A stretch of DNA of 64,000 nt, from assembly GCA_020002185.1 (NCBI GenBank), contig CM034544.1, positions 30,029,842 to 30,093,841 of the forward strand. The letters are read 5' to 3'. Origin of the DNA: Paraescarpia echinospica. Its lineage: Eukaryota; Annelida; Polychaeta; Sabellida; Siboglinidae. Below the pieces are notes generated by a model that did not search any database, was not told where the DNA came from, and worked only from the letters and a program-made list of their open reading frames with translations. Every line of letters begins with the position of its first letter. Positions within the stretch are counted from its first letter, which is position 1. Made by a program: the position numbers and the translations under genes. This document shows, one piece after another, positions 41,001-47,303 of the stretch.

Positions 41001-43656
41001 CTCACAATATAGTCCAAAGGACTTCAGGCCTCTTGGCCCATTTTTATATTTTTAGGGTATCCAAAAGCATGCACTGTTCGAATACGTACAGTTATTACAA
41101 TAATACATTTTTTGCGGATGGCTTGCTTCCGAATAGTATTAAATTTTAATCGATTACAATCTTATGTTATCGTTTTGATTATATATTATGTATGAATATT
41201 AAATTCTGGTTCTTGAAAAAGACACCATTGACATCGTTAAAAAGTGCTCCGCTTACCTGGTACATCGTGTTCAGAAACCACCAACTTGATATTTCAGAGA
41301 CTGGTCATAAAAATTATGTAGTCACTCCCTGTGTACTGTATAATTGTGTGCTGTGTCCAAATCTGTGTCATCCAATTCTGTGACACCTTGAGATTGTGTC
41401 GGGTTTTTTTTCCATTTGACTTCTTCAGTGAAAGTCTATGTTGAACAGACAGCTTCAGTGTTAGGAAAAATGTTGGCCTGTTATCATTTAGTATAATCAC
41501 TTTTAGTTTGAGAAATTGACACAATATATACAAAGGTGCCACTGAATTTGATTGTATTTAGGGAACTCCAGTATACTACCTTTGTCCAACCAAATTAAGG
41601 ACAGACCAGTGGTTGATTCCACGTCAATGATTCTGATTCCAATTCCAACAAACTTTTTTATTCAGATTCCACCACCATTATGATGATTCCGATTCCAACT
41701 TCCAGGTAATTTATTTGATTCAGATTCCACAGACACCATGGTGATTCTGATTCACCATATTGTTTGAAACAGATTCCGCTGCTTTCACATAAATTGATTC
41801 AGATTCCACCCAAACCATTTCCCATTCCACAAATCTCGTACTGACCAAATCCAATTCTGGAATCGAAATCAGTCATTAATTCCAATTCTGGAATCGGCTC
41901 GGGTCTGGTGTAAATGACTTGATCCATTGAAGAAGTATACATTATAATAGATTATAATAGATTTATTTGATTTCTTCAGTGTGCTGACATTCCTATTTCT
42001 GAGGACAAAGTTGAGGTGTTCAAAGATCTCGCACAGCGACATCCAGGCATCAGGGAAGACGTAGCGCAAGGTAGGCTGACGAAACAGGTGCTTTCTTTAG
42101 TTATGTGTACTTTAGTATAAGCCGTTGCACATTTCCTACTCTCTCAAATAATGTTGCATATAAAATTATGTTTGTATTTTTATGATGTTGATAGATCCCA
42201 TTTTATGGAATGATATATAATTATATTTGAAGTTCATAATATTGAAATTCAGATTTGAGGTTTAAAGTTGTGAAACTCTACGGGACCCATATTAATTGGA
42301 GAAACTATCACTTATGGTTTCGTTTAAAATGTACTCATTTTACATTCTATGTTATTCATGATTAGCCATATATAATGCACGTCCACACACATACACACTC
42401 AGTAATAGACTATTTAAAATCAACTTTTTATCACACGAACATTGAAAACGGGTCATACCCATAGGCCAATGCTACACAACTGTATAATGATGTGTGATTA
42501 ATTTTATTTATGTATTTTCATGTTTTGAGTTCTTTAACAAATGTAAACCTGATTTTGGTTGCATAATTCACGCTTGTATAATCAGTTGCATTATTTCTTC
42601 CTTCTAGTCTTTGAGGCTCTACAGGATTGCCTCAACGGCGGTGACCAGGAGGTCTACATAGTTCGCCAGGGGTTGGTCGCTGACGTATTTGAACTTTACA
42701 AAGACGCGGACATAGCAGATAAAATATTGTCCGTTGACTTTCTTGGTGAACCTGGTGTAGATGTCGACAGTCTGACTCGGGAACTGTTTGCTAGTTTCTG
42801 GAGGCAAGTAGCAGAGGATCTGTTTCGAGGGGAGGACTGTTTGGTGCCTGACCTAGCGCTGTTCAGGGTCAGGAAAGAATCATGGAAGTTTGAGTGTCTT
42901 GGACGTATTCTTTCCCACACCGTAGCTTTGACCGGTACAATCCCATCGATCTTTGCCAAGTCAACCCTCATCAAGTTCACAAATGCCGACGTTGATGACG
43001 AATGTCTTCTCGAGGACTTCCTCTTGTTTGTGACGACTCGGGAGAAGACCTTGTTGACCAAGGCTATGTCTGACTTCAGCAGTTTGACAGAGGCAGAGTC
43101 TGACAGGGTGCAGAACTTCTTCACGGCCCATGGTTTCAACAACATACCCAAGAGATCCGAAATCAAGGAACAGATCCTGACTATAGCATATCAGGACTTA
43201 GTAGAGAAACCTGGATCGCTGATAGCTATGATGCGTCAGGGTATTCCTGAGAGTCACAAGGCGGCGTTCTGGCAGCGACTGTCTCCCGATGACATCACAC
43301 ATATCCTGCAGACTCAGCGGCCAACGCCAGAGAAAGTGGCAGGTGTGATCGTATCTCCTAAAGAGGACATGACAGATGATGAAGACAGGACGCTCTACTT
43401 CCTGAAGGAGTTCGTGGCCAGTCTCGACTTTGACACCTTGACTGACTTTCTTATCTTTGTCACTGGATCTGTCCACCAGCCTGACGAGATCAATGTGACG
43501 TTCACAACATTCACTGGCTTGGATCGAAGGCCTATCAGTCACACGTGTTTCAATCATCTGGAAGTTCCAACAACCTACAGCAGCATCAAGGAATTCAAGA
43601 GGGAGTTCTTGTCTGTGTTAGCGTCTCCTGAAGCCTTCCGGTATTCGGAAATGTAA
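10828..43656 (+). CDS. Gene A: filamin repeat - YxxM linker - HECT ubiquitin ligase (5' end missing)
   Basis: Six consecutive exons with consensus splice sites and fully compatible phases: 10828-11004, 16574-16797, 34106-34193, 39271-39380, 41980-42070 and 42608-43656 (1739 coding bases). The protein has one filamin/ABP280-type Ig repeat, a Ser-rich linker with tyrosine motifs (GYMTMSG, DYENV), two short acidic exons, and a HECT domain ending in the catalytic loop SHTCFNHLEVP. HECT enzymes form a ubiquitin thioester on this Cys and pass ubiquitin to substrates. A filamin repeat plus HECT recalls AREL1, but the HECT part looks closer to the short G2E3-like type; that is my inference. The first exon found starts in phase 1, so upstream exons (gene B has two) are missing or outside the window. 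Introns are full of mobile elements. Expression is unproven. Confidence 0.8.
11082..12005. other. Intronic stretch, nothing recognised
   Basis: AT-rich, with a GT-rich patch near 11125-11175 and short accidental open frames. No transposon signature or exon seen. Confidence 0.4.
12006..12695. repeat. Degenerate tandem repeat, 3 units of about 230 bp
   Basis: Each unit contains GCCGNGNTAAGCGTC (12025, 12259, 12487), TTATTGCAAATTT, a TGGTACTACACAC-like block and a CTTTTACTAAAAACA-like block, in that order. Spacings are 234 and 228 bp. Units differ at many positions, so the array is old. It lies in intron 1 of the visible gene A. Confidence 0.75.
12696..13577. other. Intronic stretch, nothing recognised
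   Basis: No coding signal. The last part (13510-13577, CCTCGCATGCCCGGGGCACTACTG) is the left half of a dispersed repeat that is split by the MITE at 13578-14099 and continues at 14100. Confidence 0.4.
13578..14099. mobile_element. 522-bp hAT-type MITE with 8-bp TSD
   Basis: Flanked by GTCTCAAT at 13570-13577 and 14100-14107. The termini are imperfect inverted repeats (CAAAGCTGGGACGTAACGAAGTAC and, reversed, GAGAGCTGTAACAAGTAC). Subterminal regions are rich in AAGTAC/GTACTT motifs. No coding capacity. The empty-site sequence reads through into a repeat also present at 34390-34630, which supports the insertion model. An 8-bp TSD fits hAT. Confidence 0.78.
14100..14285. repeat. Dispersed repeat shared with 34425-34635
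   Basis: Continuation of the repeat split by the MITE. Shared blocks with the 34.4-kb copy are TTGCGAAA, TAAAGCTC/TAAGCTC, GGAAGTAGAAG, TTATTTGAATACACAA and ACCGCTCAG-like. Same orientation. Its left part resembles one unit of the 48-bp satellite. Confidence 0.6.
14629..14738. repeat. 21-bp tandem repeat, about 5 units
   Basis: Units of the form GGCCCCCCAATTAAAGTTACT repeat head to tail with a few substitutions. Non-coding, intronic. Confidence 0.8.
14739..16573. other. Intronic stretch, nothing firmly recognised
   Basis: No exon with matching phase and no transposon protein. 16430-16520 contains GGCCCGTCGGGCCAGTAAA and CACCGGGCCAGTGTTAGTG, a short inverted pair that may be the edge of a small element. 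Confidence 0.35.
16574..16797 (+). CDS. Gene A exon: Ser-rich linker with YxxM and YxNx motifs
   Basis: Acceptor TTTTCTAG, donor GTGAGT, phase 1 to phase 0. Starts SPVRLDR, as in gene B (SPIRLD). Low-complexity Ser/Gln region, then GYMTMSGSS and DYENVQLSL. YxxM is the consensus recognised by PI3-kinase p85 SH2 domains and YxNx that of Grb2 SH2. Phosphorylation here is inference only. Confidence 0.8.
16808..16855. repeat. Solitary diverged unit of the 48-bp satellite
   Basis: ATATCCTCACATACCAGTGG followed by TGGTAGTTGATTACACAATCCCTCAGG aligns with one 48-bp unit of the array that begins 350 bp downstream. It starts only 10 bp after the exon donor. Confidence 0.65.
16862..17150. repeat. Dispersed repeat, inverted copy of 2447-2765
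   Basis: Reverse complement of the 2.4-kb copy, diverged. It lies between the solitary 48-bp unit and the main array. Confidence 0.55.
17209..19380. repeat. 48-bp satellite array, about 43 units in three blocks
   Basis: Unit: GGGGTGGTAGTTGACTACAC TACCCCTGGCAGACATCCTC ACAAGCCA. Blocks 17209-17775, 17827-18085 and 18140-19375 are separated by two similar spacers containing CTACACTATAT. Because 48 is a multiple of 3 and the unit lacks stops in one frame on each strand, long artificial frames appear on both strands (16-residue periods). In the third block neighbouring units form higher-order variants (GGCAGACATTCTCAAAAGCC, GACAGACATCCTTACAAGCC). It lies inside a gene A intron and is not considered coding. 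Confidence 0.92.
19381..19981. other. Intronic stretch with a small hairpin
   Basis: No gene recognised. GGGGTATTG at about 19676 pairs with CAATACCCC about 20 bases later. It might be part of a small element or chance. Confidence 0.35.
19982..20549. repeat. Host repeat of the nested stack, left part
   Basis: Starts TTTAGTCCTTTGGGCCGAAG and contains three modules of about 155 bp, each with TCTCTAATTTTG and ATTGAATCATTCTAAGGGC. An uninterrupted relative is at 39771-41050. The sequence is broken by the hAT element at 20555 and continues beyond it. Probably a non-autonomous DNA element with palindromic ends (AGTCCTTTGG / CCAAAGGACT). Confidence 0.65.
20555..23681 (+). mobile_element. hAT-type DNA transposon, 13-bp TIR, 5-bp flanking repeat
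   Basis: Left end CAGGGGTAGAACT at 20555, right end AGTTCTACCCCTG at 23681: a perfect 13-bp inverted repeat. CTTCC is present directly outside both ends (20550-20554, 23682-23686), a possible 5-bp TSD. Subterminal zones carry clustered CTAGT motifs (ACTAGTCCG, ACTAGTAAA): six within 20571-20655 and several within 23594-23660, the pattern of transposase binding sites. It encodes one spliced transposase, now damaged. Confidence 0.85.
20945..23482 (+). pseudogene. hAT transposase (ZNF862-like), frameshifted and deleted in hATC
   Basis: Exon 1 (20945-21363) encodes a basic start and a zinc-finger module (DLMFCKVCRTHN ... RAHSTSEAHTRA). Intron 21364-21834 (GTAATT...TTTCAG); phase fits. Exon 2 has the two catalytic Asp regions ALISDGTTDASITE and FGSDGAAVMTG. 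A one-base shift near 22490 moves the frame to VPFHHVVGGTRWLPHLLK, which continues to LTLPS at about 23262. There the conserved hATC block (SAxxERxFS, which carries the third catalytic acid) has been deleted and the frame lost. The remaining tail RLTDLLTIQLSSP and an acidic Ser/Asp end lie in another frame to 23482. Inactive. Confidence 0.85.
23687..23945. repeat. Host repeat of the nested stack, middle part
   Basis: Continues after the hAT element. Ends with TATACAAGAAATCTGTATTT and ATTGAATCATTCTA, the same module end as in 20.0-20.5 kb. There it is interrupted by LINE sequence. Confidence 0.55.
23946..24640 (-). pseudogene. LINE reverse-transcriptase fragment
   Basis: Minus-strand reverse-transcriptase sequence: GIIKPIYKKKGSIDDPDNYR, GITLLSCIGKLF, then a frame change, LYCAFIHYKKPFDLVDRSSL (catalytic motif A region, with Asp of FIDYKKAFD altered to His), VWQGENLSPLLFAIYLND and, near 23950, LLYADE, where the YADD motif should be. 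Truncated on both sides. It sits inside the host repeat between ATTCTA and AGGGCACC, which are adjacent in the copy at 40100. Confidence 0.75.
25032..25170 (+). pseudogene. THAP-domain start of the transposase
   Basis: From ATG at 25032: MPTRCAVPECSHRGG, QFPADIELRNKWVHAIRC. The C-x4-C pair, FP and the RxKWxxAI pattern identify a THAP zinc finger, a sequence-specific DNA-binding domain. A stop follows about 45 codons in; a small duplication (GGTTCTTAGGTTCTTAGG) is at the break. The remainder of THAP (CSxHF) is not seen before the LINE. Confidence 0.7.
25250..28900 (-). mobile_element. CR1-like LINE inserted in the ISL2EU element
   Basis: Minus-strand LINE with an almost intact ORF2 (28774-25336). 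Its A/T-rich 3' end is near 25255 (reverse complement of AAAATAAAATAAAACAAATAAG). The 5' limit is somewhere in 28790-29340. No ORF1 is seen upstream. It is the best preserved LINE in the window. Confidence 0.82.
25336..28774 (-). pseudogene. LINE ORF2: PHD-like finger, endonuclease, reverse transcriptase
   Basis: First segment (28774-27368, 468 codons): a hydrophobic start, the family hallmark AGDLHPNPGP, and a PHD-like zinc finger (CSTCSHVV ... CDECDCWYHTSCV ... CSCC). Then comes an endonuclease with FLVETKLDSS (catalytic Glu), ASYYRPPN, IIAGDLNLPDINW and GMSDHEDVLF (catalytic His). A stop and a one-base shift near 27340-27367 separate it from the polymerase (27338-26157: KASGPDEIPAKVL, ILLDFSKAFDKVPH, SGVPQGSVLGPVLFLLYIND). 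Another shift leads to SLFADDSILY (26203-26018), and a third to the C-terminal domain (25809-25336, PKLEYGAVAWNPY, YPRVIRAWNLLP). Catalytic residues are preserved; only a few frame breaks, so the insertion is fairly recent. Confidence 0.88.
28901..30270. other. Flank between LINE and transposase
   Basis: No protein motif seen. Includes a run of TA and GA dinucleotides at 30046-30115. Presumably a mix of LINE 5' leader and ISL2EU internal sequence. Confidence 0.35.
30046..30115. repeat. TA/GA microsatellite
   Basis: (TA)n followed by (GA)n-rich sequence immediately upstream of the transposase region. Confidence 0.85.
30271..31105 (+). pseudogene. DDE (Tnp_4-type) transposase of the ISL2EU element, catalytically dead
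   Basis: From ATG 30271 an acidic N-part (VQEIVIDDNPITVDEE ... LDDYRHFQYVLQSL), then a frameshift near 30520 and YLEYRWKTPQKISVENQLLL, LAFWFSVSEFTIGNIFVTW. The catalytic core follows: TRVIVAGVEVPIKKP, where the usual first Asp (VIIDGTE-like) is Ala-Gly; YSSYKNRNTLKALIGITP; AYGGSASDRILVE, which keeps the second Asp. After another shift, SNKGFNVQD has Asn in place of the last acid. The sequence then jumps to the C-terminal end (FVCFML), so an internal part is deleted. Stops near 31105. DDE_Tnp_4 enzymes cut and paste DNA ends; this copy cannot. Confidence 0.82.
31792..32075. repeat. 71-bp tandem repeat, 4 copies, inside YqaJ gene
   Basis: Units start at 31792, 31863, 31934 and 32005 (GTAACCTTTTAGTGC ...), almost identical. 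They encode, on the minus strand, the segment around SISAAPLEHGRKYESIALKG. Since 71 is not a multiple of 3, internal copies fall out of frame. Confidence 0.92.
32150..32757. repeat. 49-bp tandem repeat, 12 copies, inside YqaJ gene
   Basis: GCCACAAGCC recurs every 49 bp from 32175 to 32714. Most units are identical; early ones have CTACTACCACC for CTACAACCGCC. Open in all three plus-strand frames because 49 shifts the frame by one each unit, which creates three artificial frames over 200 codons. On the minus strand the unit derives from nuclease codons. Confidence 0.93.
33326..33566. other. Right edge of the ISL2EU element and host repeat
   Basis: No coding signal. From about 33500 the sequence (CTGCTGATCTCTATTTATAAC) matches the host repeat copy at 40190, so the transposon's right end must lie before that. 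Confidence 0.4.
33567..33706. repeat. Short dispersed repeat (SINE-like), copy 2
   Basis: Same as 3359-3495. It interrupts the host repeat between CTATTTATAAC and AACTGGATAGTGG, which are adjacent in the 40.2-kb copy. Confidence 0.65.
33707..33950. repeat. Host repeat of the nested stack, right end
   Basis: AACTGGATAGTGGACTTTG ... ending with TTTTAGTCCAAAGGACTTCAGGGCCTC, matching the right end at 41010-41045. Completes the interrupted copy that started at 19982. Confidence 0.6.
34106..34193 (+). CDS. Gene A exon: short acidic/tyrosine exon
   Basis: Acceptor CATTTTTCAG, donor GTCAGT, phase 0 to phase 1. Encodes GYMDEEELYAGISRHEDG. Both boundaries fit the neighbouring exons, which supports it although it is only 88 bp. 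It lies after the 17-kb transposon-filled intron. Confidence 0.65.
34380..34633. repeat. Dispersed repeat with one 48-bp-satellite-like unit
   Basis: CATCCTCACACGCCAGGGGT then CGCTGCTGTTGATTACGTCAG resembles a satellite unit. The following 200 bp match 14100-14285. Supports the view that the satellite arose from this dispersed repeat. Confidence 0.6.
34634..35832. mobile_element. 1199-bp pogo/Tigger-like non-autonomous element, TA target duplication
   Basis: Left end CAGTCGCGCCTCGTTATAAC, right end its reverse complement at 35812-35832, both flanked by TA (34632-34633, 35833-34). The GTTATAACGCGG motif repeats near both ends. The interior shows an old internal duplication (ACATCGCT ... GTTAATTGTCGATTAATAATCCAC at 35230-35390 versus 35490-35610) and no transposase frame. 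TA duplication and CAGT ends fit Tc1/mariner-pogo. Confidence 0.82.
35833..36846. other. Intronic stretch, nothing recognised
   Basis: No exon of gene A with fitting phase and no transposon protein signature. Confidence 0.35.
36847..37406. repeat. 112-bp tandem repeat, 5 near-identical copies
   Basis: Units start at 36847, 36959, 37071, 37183 and 37295 (GTTCTAAAAATAAAATAATT ... GATGCTACACAT). I see only one or two base differences among internal units, so the array expanded recently. Confidence 0.93.
37407..38240. other. Intronic stretch, nothing recognised
   Basis: AT-rich, short accidental frames only. Confidence 0.35.
38241..38490. repeat. Degenerate repeat of about 24 bp
   Basis: Units like TATTCAAATGCAAGTGTTTT repeat with strong variation about ten times. 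Confidence 0.75.
38491..39270. other. Intronic stretch, nothing recognised
   Basis: No transposon or coding signature before the gene A exon at 39271. Confidence 0.35.
39271..39380 (+). CDS. Gene A exon: short acidic exon
   Basis: Acceptor TTTGTATAG, donor GTTAGT, phase 1 to phase 0. Encodes GGDCDSHDYIEPEDCPRDDE and a Ser/Arg tail. The phase match on both sides is the main evidence. Confidence 0.65.
39540..39720. repeat. Short tandem repeat built on TAGTCATTACA
   Basis: TAGTCATTACATAGTCATTA and CAGACTATATATTAGTC alternate in imperfect units of about 35-40 bp. Confidence 0.8.
39771..41050. repeat. Uninterrupted copy of the host repeat
   Basis: Left end TTTAGTCCTTTGGTCC, two internal modules with ATTGAATCATTCTAAGGGC, a CTGATCTCTATTTATA block, AACTGGATAGTGGACATTGC, and a right end AGTCCAAAGGACTTCAGGCC. 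Collinear with the interrupted copy at 19982-33950. It contains about 650 bp (40330-41005) with no counterpart that I can see in the other copy. No protein recognised. Confidence 0.6.
41051..41979. other. Intron with GATTC-rich tract
   Basis: 41600-41890 is a degenerate tract of GATTC(C/T)GATTCCA-type words and ends in CAATTCTGGAATCG; possibly the edge of an old DNA element. The rest is unremarkable. Confidence 0.4.
41980..42070 (+). CDS. Gene A exon: helical linker before HECT
   Basis: Acceptor TTTCTTCAG, donor GTAGGC, phase 0 to phase 1. Encodes ISEDKVEVFKDLAQRHPGIR, predicted by eye to be helical. Ends in the same phase as gene B exon 55846-55948, which holds the same position before HECT. 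Confidence 0.7.
42071..42607. other. Last intron of gene A
   Basis: GTAGGC donor, TTCCTTCTAG acceptor; AT-rich, nothing else seen. Confidence 0.6.
42608..43656 (+). CDS. Gene A terminal exon: HECT domain with catalytic Cys
   Basis: Acceptor TTCCTTCTAG, open to the TAA at 43654-43656 (348 codons plus stop). N-lobe: LSVDFLGEPGVDVDSLTREL (the conserved G-V-D ... RE block), then WKFECLGRILSHTVAL and a long helical middle. C-lobe: LDFDTLTDFLIFVTGS, then the catalytic loop ISHTCFNHLEVPTTYSS, with the active-site Cys codon at 43546-43548, and an acidic/aromatic end (FRYSEM). The domain is complete in one exon, about the length expected for a HECT domain of this short type. The sequence diverges from gene B only moderately over the shared N-lobe. 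Confidence 0.93.
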
Positions 43657-45870
43657 CCACCACGAGAGACCTTAATAGCTGCTACTGCAAGCACTGCAGA
43701 TATATGACGAATTTTTAATTATCGCTTTTTAGTAACATTTGTGTACGCCTTGTGACAACTGTCATGAATATTACATATAATAATGTTTTGTGACCTTTTA
43801 AATAGTGTATTTTATTTAGTGTAGCTTATTGTACAATAATGCAATGTTTTTGTCACTTCGTGTTTTGTGAATATTGTTAACATGTGGGAAGAAATGTTAA
43901 GGTTGCAAAATTCTTAATGTGTTTCAAGATTCGTGGTTATGTGAACACAGTTTCTAACAAATTTACGGAAGTAGAGTTTGCTTACACTAACCTGGGTTGA
44001 CTTCCACTAATCATCTTCATTTCTGGATCACCTGTTACAGCTCCATCATTCTAATAATATGTTTGCATATTCAACAAATTAATTGTTGTCAAAGATGTAT
44101 CGTCATGATCATTTTATATATATACCCGGTATATATATCTATATATATACCCGGTATATATATATATACACTGTATATATATCGTTTTATAGTTCTATGG
44201 TAAACATAGATAAGTGGATATAAGTAATAGTTAATTGCGTTTCTACCACATCTATTTATTATTGTCAAAGCATATAATACGTCACACAGATGCAGGACAC
44301 TGTACGTTTGATTATTAAATTAGTTGTATATATGTTTCTAACGAATAACGATATTTGTTGAAACTATGTGTTATGTATTGTATCGGTGAATGTAATTAAT
44401 GTTTTTATTGCTACATTGAATTTGCAATTGTTGGTGTCAAATAAGTACATTCTTCAACGTACTGTCTGCACCACATGTATGTTAATAATATAATGCTACT
44501 TGGGATCGACATGTCTGTTACAATAATTCATTTTGGATATGGTAATGAACTAAGTTTACAACATCCTATTATAAGTATTACTAACTAAGTTTACAACGTC
44601 ATATTATTAGTATTACTAACTCAGTTTACAACATCCTATTATTAGTAATACTATTACAACATATGATAGGTTTGCATGTTGTAGGTTATAACTAATTGAG
44701 AACTTCATATTATTTGCATATGTTATTCTTTCAATACTGTATACATTATATATAATAATTTATTTAACTACGTATTCATACAACTATTTAACCTTTTTGT
44801 TTGACTAACGGCATTGTTGAAAGAACGCGTCCGACAATAGCAGCATCTAGCTGAAGTTGGCTTCAGTTTGACTTTGCACGGGTAATCCAGTTCTTACTAA
44901 GTCCTCTTTGAATGCTTTGAATAGAAGTTAGGACCTAGCTGAGCAGATCTTGCGTGTCAGATTTGTGTTAGTATAATGTCTAACGTTACATTCTGAAAAA
45001 CAAGAAAATATATATATAGGCAGACAGACAGATAGAATTGTGTAAATCATACATACAAACATAATATCAAACAAGTGTAACAGACGGTGAAATGACATTC
45101 AATTCCGGGCTGACAGTGGAGCCAACTAACTATATAAAATAAGTACTTATTTAGTGAACTGGTCAACCTCAGAATAACTGTGTAAACAACGTAATAATAA
45201 TTCCACGTGTAGCGTATGGATTAAGTTGTTAAATAGATCAGACATGTAAGATGTAACAACAATAATAGTAACTAATGTTCAAGCACAAATATTTGTTGAT
45301 ATTCCTATTCTCTAAGAATGTGTGTAGTGTAGTCACAGTTTGTGTAAACACTGAATATCACTAAATATTTTTTCCAATGTGCTCTACATTGTAGGGACAT
45401 TTGATGTAGTCACGAAGGTGACTACGGCCTACGGATGTATATATGTTTAATTAATAAAATTGTCATCCTGATTTCTGACTACATCTTTTCAGACATGTTG
45501 TGTGTGTAGAATTTAACAGTGTAACTTTACAAGGGAAACAGTCCATCCGAGTTCTTATGTTTTATGTGTAGCGAACGATTCAGCTCAAATTAACACATGC
45601 AACGATCTAGTAATAATAATAACATTATTAATATATATGTATACATCATGGAGGTCTTTATAAAAACGAACTACGAACTATTCTACATATCTACCAAGTT
45701 CCGTTCTTTTGTCACCTAATTCACAATAAGTTGTGTATTTTTTAACTATGACAGCCACTACTAACAGTATAATGTAGTTGAAATTTCAAGCAAAATCCAT
45801 GTATATATATATATCACTACGCATATATTGATATACGCAAAGTCGCGCGGGCGATACTTAAAGAAGCCAT
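43657..45870. other. Gene A 3' region, AT-rich
   Basis: Follows the HECT stop codon. Contains a TA-rich palindromic tract (44116-44185), three 35-bp repeats (44549-44652, CTAAGTTTACAACATCCTAT) and an AATAAA at 45453-45458 that could be the polyadenylation signal if the 3' UTR is that long. No further coding signal. Confidence 0.45.
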
Positions 45871-45953
45871 TATACTAACCGACTTATCCGGCGTTGCCCG
45901 GGTAAAAACAAACAAACAGAGAAACCATGTTTTATAATATATAGATACCATAA

Positions 45954-46142
45954 GAGGTGCATTGCGCCAAACCATTGGAGCATTGCGAACAGGTCGTCAT
46001 CACCAAAGTGGGGCATTCCGACCAAAAGTGGTGCATTGCGACCACCCCATTGGGGCATTGCGACCACGCGGTTGGAGTATTGCGACTAGGCAGTTGGTGC
46101 ATTGCGACTGGTGCATTCAGGCAGAGGTGCATTCCGACCATT
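45954..46142. repeat. Degenerate tandem repeat built on GGTGCATTGCGACCA
   Basis: Eight or so variants of GGNGCATTGCGACCA at spacings of about 18-27 bp. Creates accidental frames on both strands. Confidence 0.8.
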
Positions 46143-47303
46143 ACCCGTTTATACAACACGTTCTTATTTTATGGCATTTACGCCGGCGATGGGACATCCC
46201 CGGACATATGCCACCGACGCAGCGAAAAAGGGCCAAATTACGCAGACAATGACAATATTCGCGCCAGACGGTTTATTTGGGAAAAACCAGTATGGATTTG
46301 TGGAACGACAAGACAACTGACAAGTCACAAAACAAACAGCTGGAGTAAGACTAGTCTAAGAACAGACGCTGCGTTCGCAAAACTTCTTCTAGACAGGTTA
46401 GTAATTTCAGAGTAGTGAGCCTCAGCCACGCATAGTTATTCGTTTGAATATAATATTATGTTGCTTATTATGTTTAGAAAACCACCACCCCTCAATACAG
46501 TGAAAATGTCCATCGCAATAACATGTATCGATAGCTTGCGACTGATTTATGTGAGAGCAGAGAATTACCGTTACTATACAAAGAATTGCAGCCCATGTTT
46601 TGTTAAGATACAAATCCTTTTGTACATGTAAATTATAGAAGTTCTGTTTTTAGTTTGGTCTTTCAAGAAAAAAAGCACATCTAAAACACTACAGTTTATC
46701 AATAACATGCATTTTGTAATGTATACTTCTACATTCATACATTTTTTTGAAAAATGTTGTAAATTTATTTTCCGCTTTCATTTAATTAACTTCATCTTAC
46801 TTTGCAACAGTTGCGTGATTCAATTCAAAAACAGTCAGGGTTGACAGCTACGTTTCTGACAGGACAGTTTACAAATTGTTTGCACGTTGATGACACTGAA
46901 GCCACAGAGCCTTCGCTTCATGGAACATACTTTCCCAGTCAGAAACCTCTACTTAATAACCACAGTTGCAAGTAGTTGAAAGGCCATTATAATTTTTGTT
47001 TGTTAAATCAAGCCAGGAAATCCATAATAAAATGCCTTTGTTGCTCTCATAAGAGACATGACTAACTGCTGGAATCTTCTTCTAAAGACTTACAGTGGTA
47101 ATCCACCCTCTGAGTAAACAGTATAACTTTGTGGACACTGCCAGGGGTTCAACCACTACCAGCCAAATGTCCTCCTCATTAATTAGCAGTTAGGTGAATG
47201 ACACATTGAGATCACAACTAGGCATTGGGTATTTTGCATGGTTTACTATTGAATTCCTCAAGCTTTGCTTTGTTGAACTATCAGTGAAAAATTACAAAAC
47301 TTT
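46143..47303. other. Region without recognised gene
   Basis: Short open frames at 46160-46420 show no family resemblance. The rest is AT-rich. Confidence 0.35.

Noticed and set aside
45870..46415. Overlapping frames on both strands up to 152 codons
   Set aside because: Mostly built from the GCATTGCGACC tandem repeat; the non-repeat tail shows no family resemblance.
47080..47170. tRNA-like stretch containing GGGGTTCAACC
   Set aside because: The B-box-like word is present, but no A box or cloverleaf could be drawn around it.
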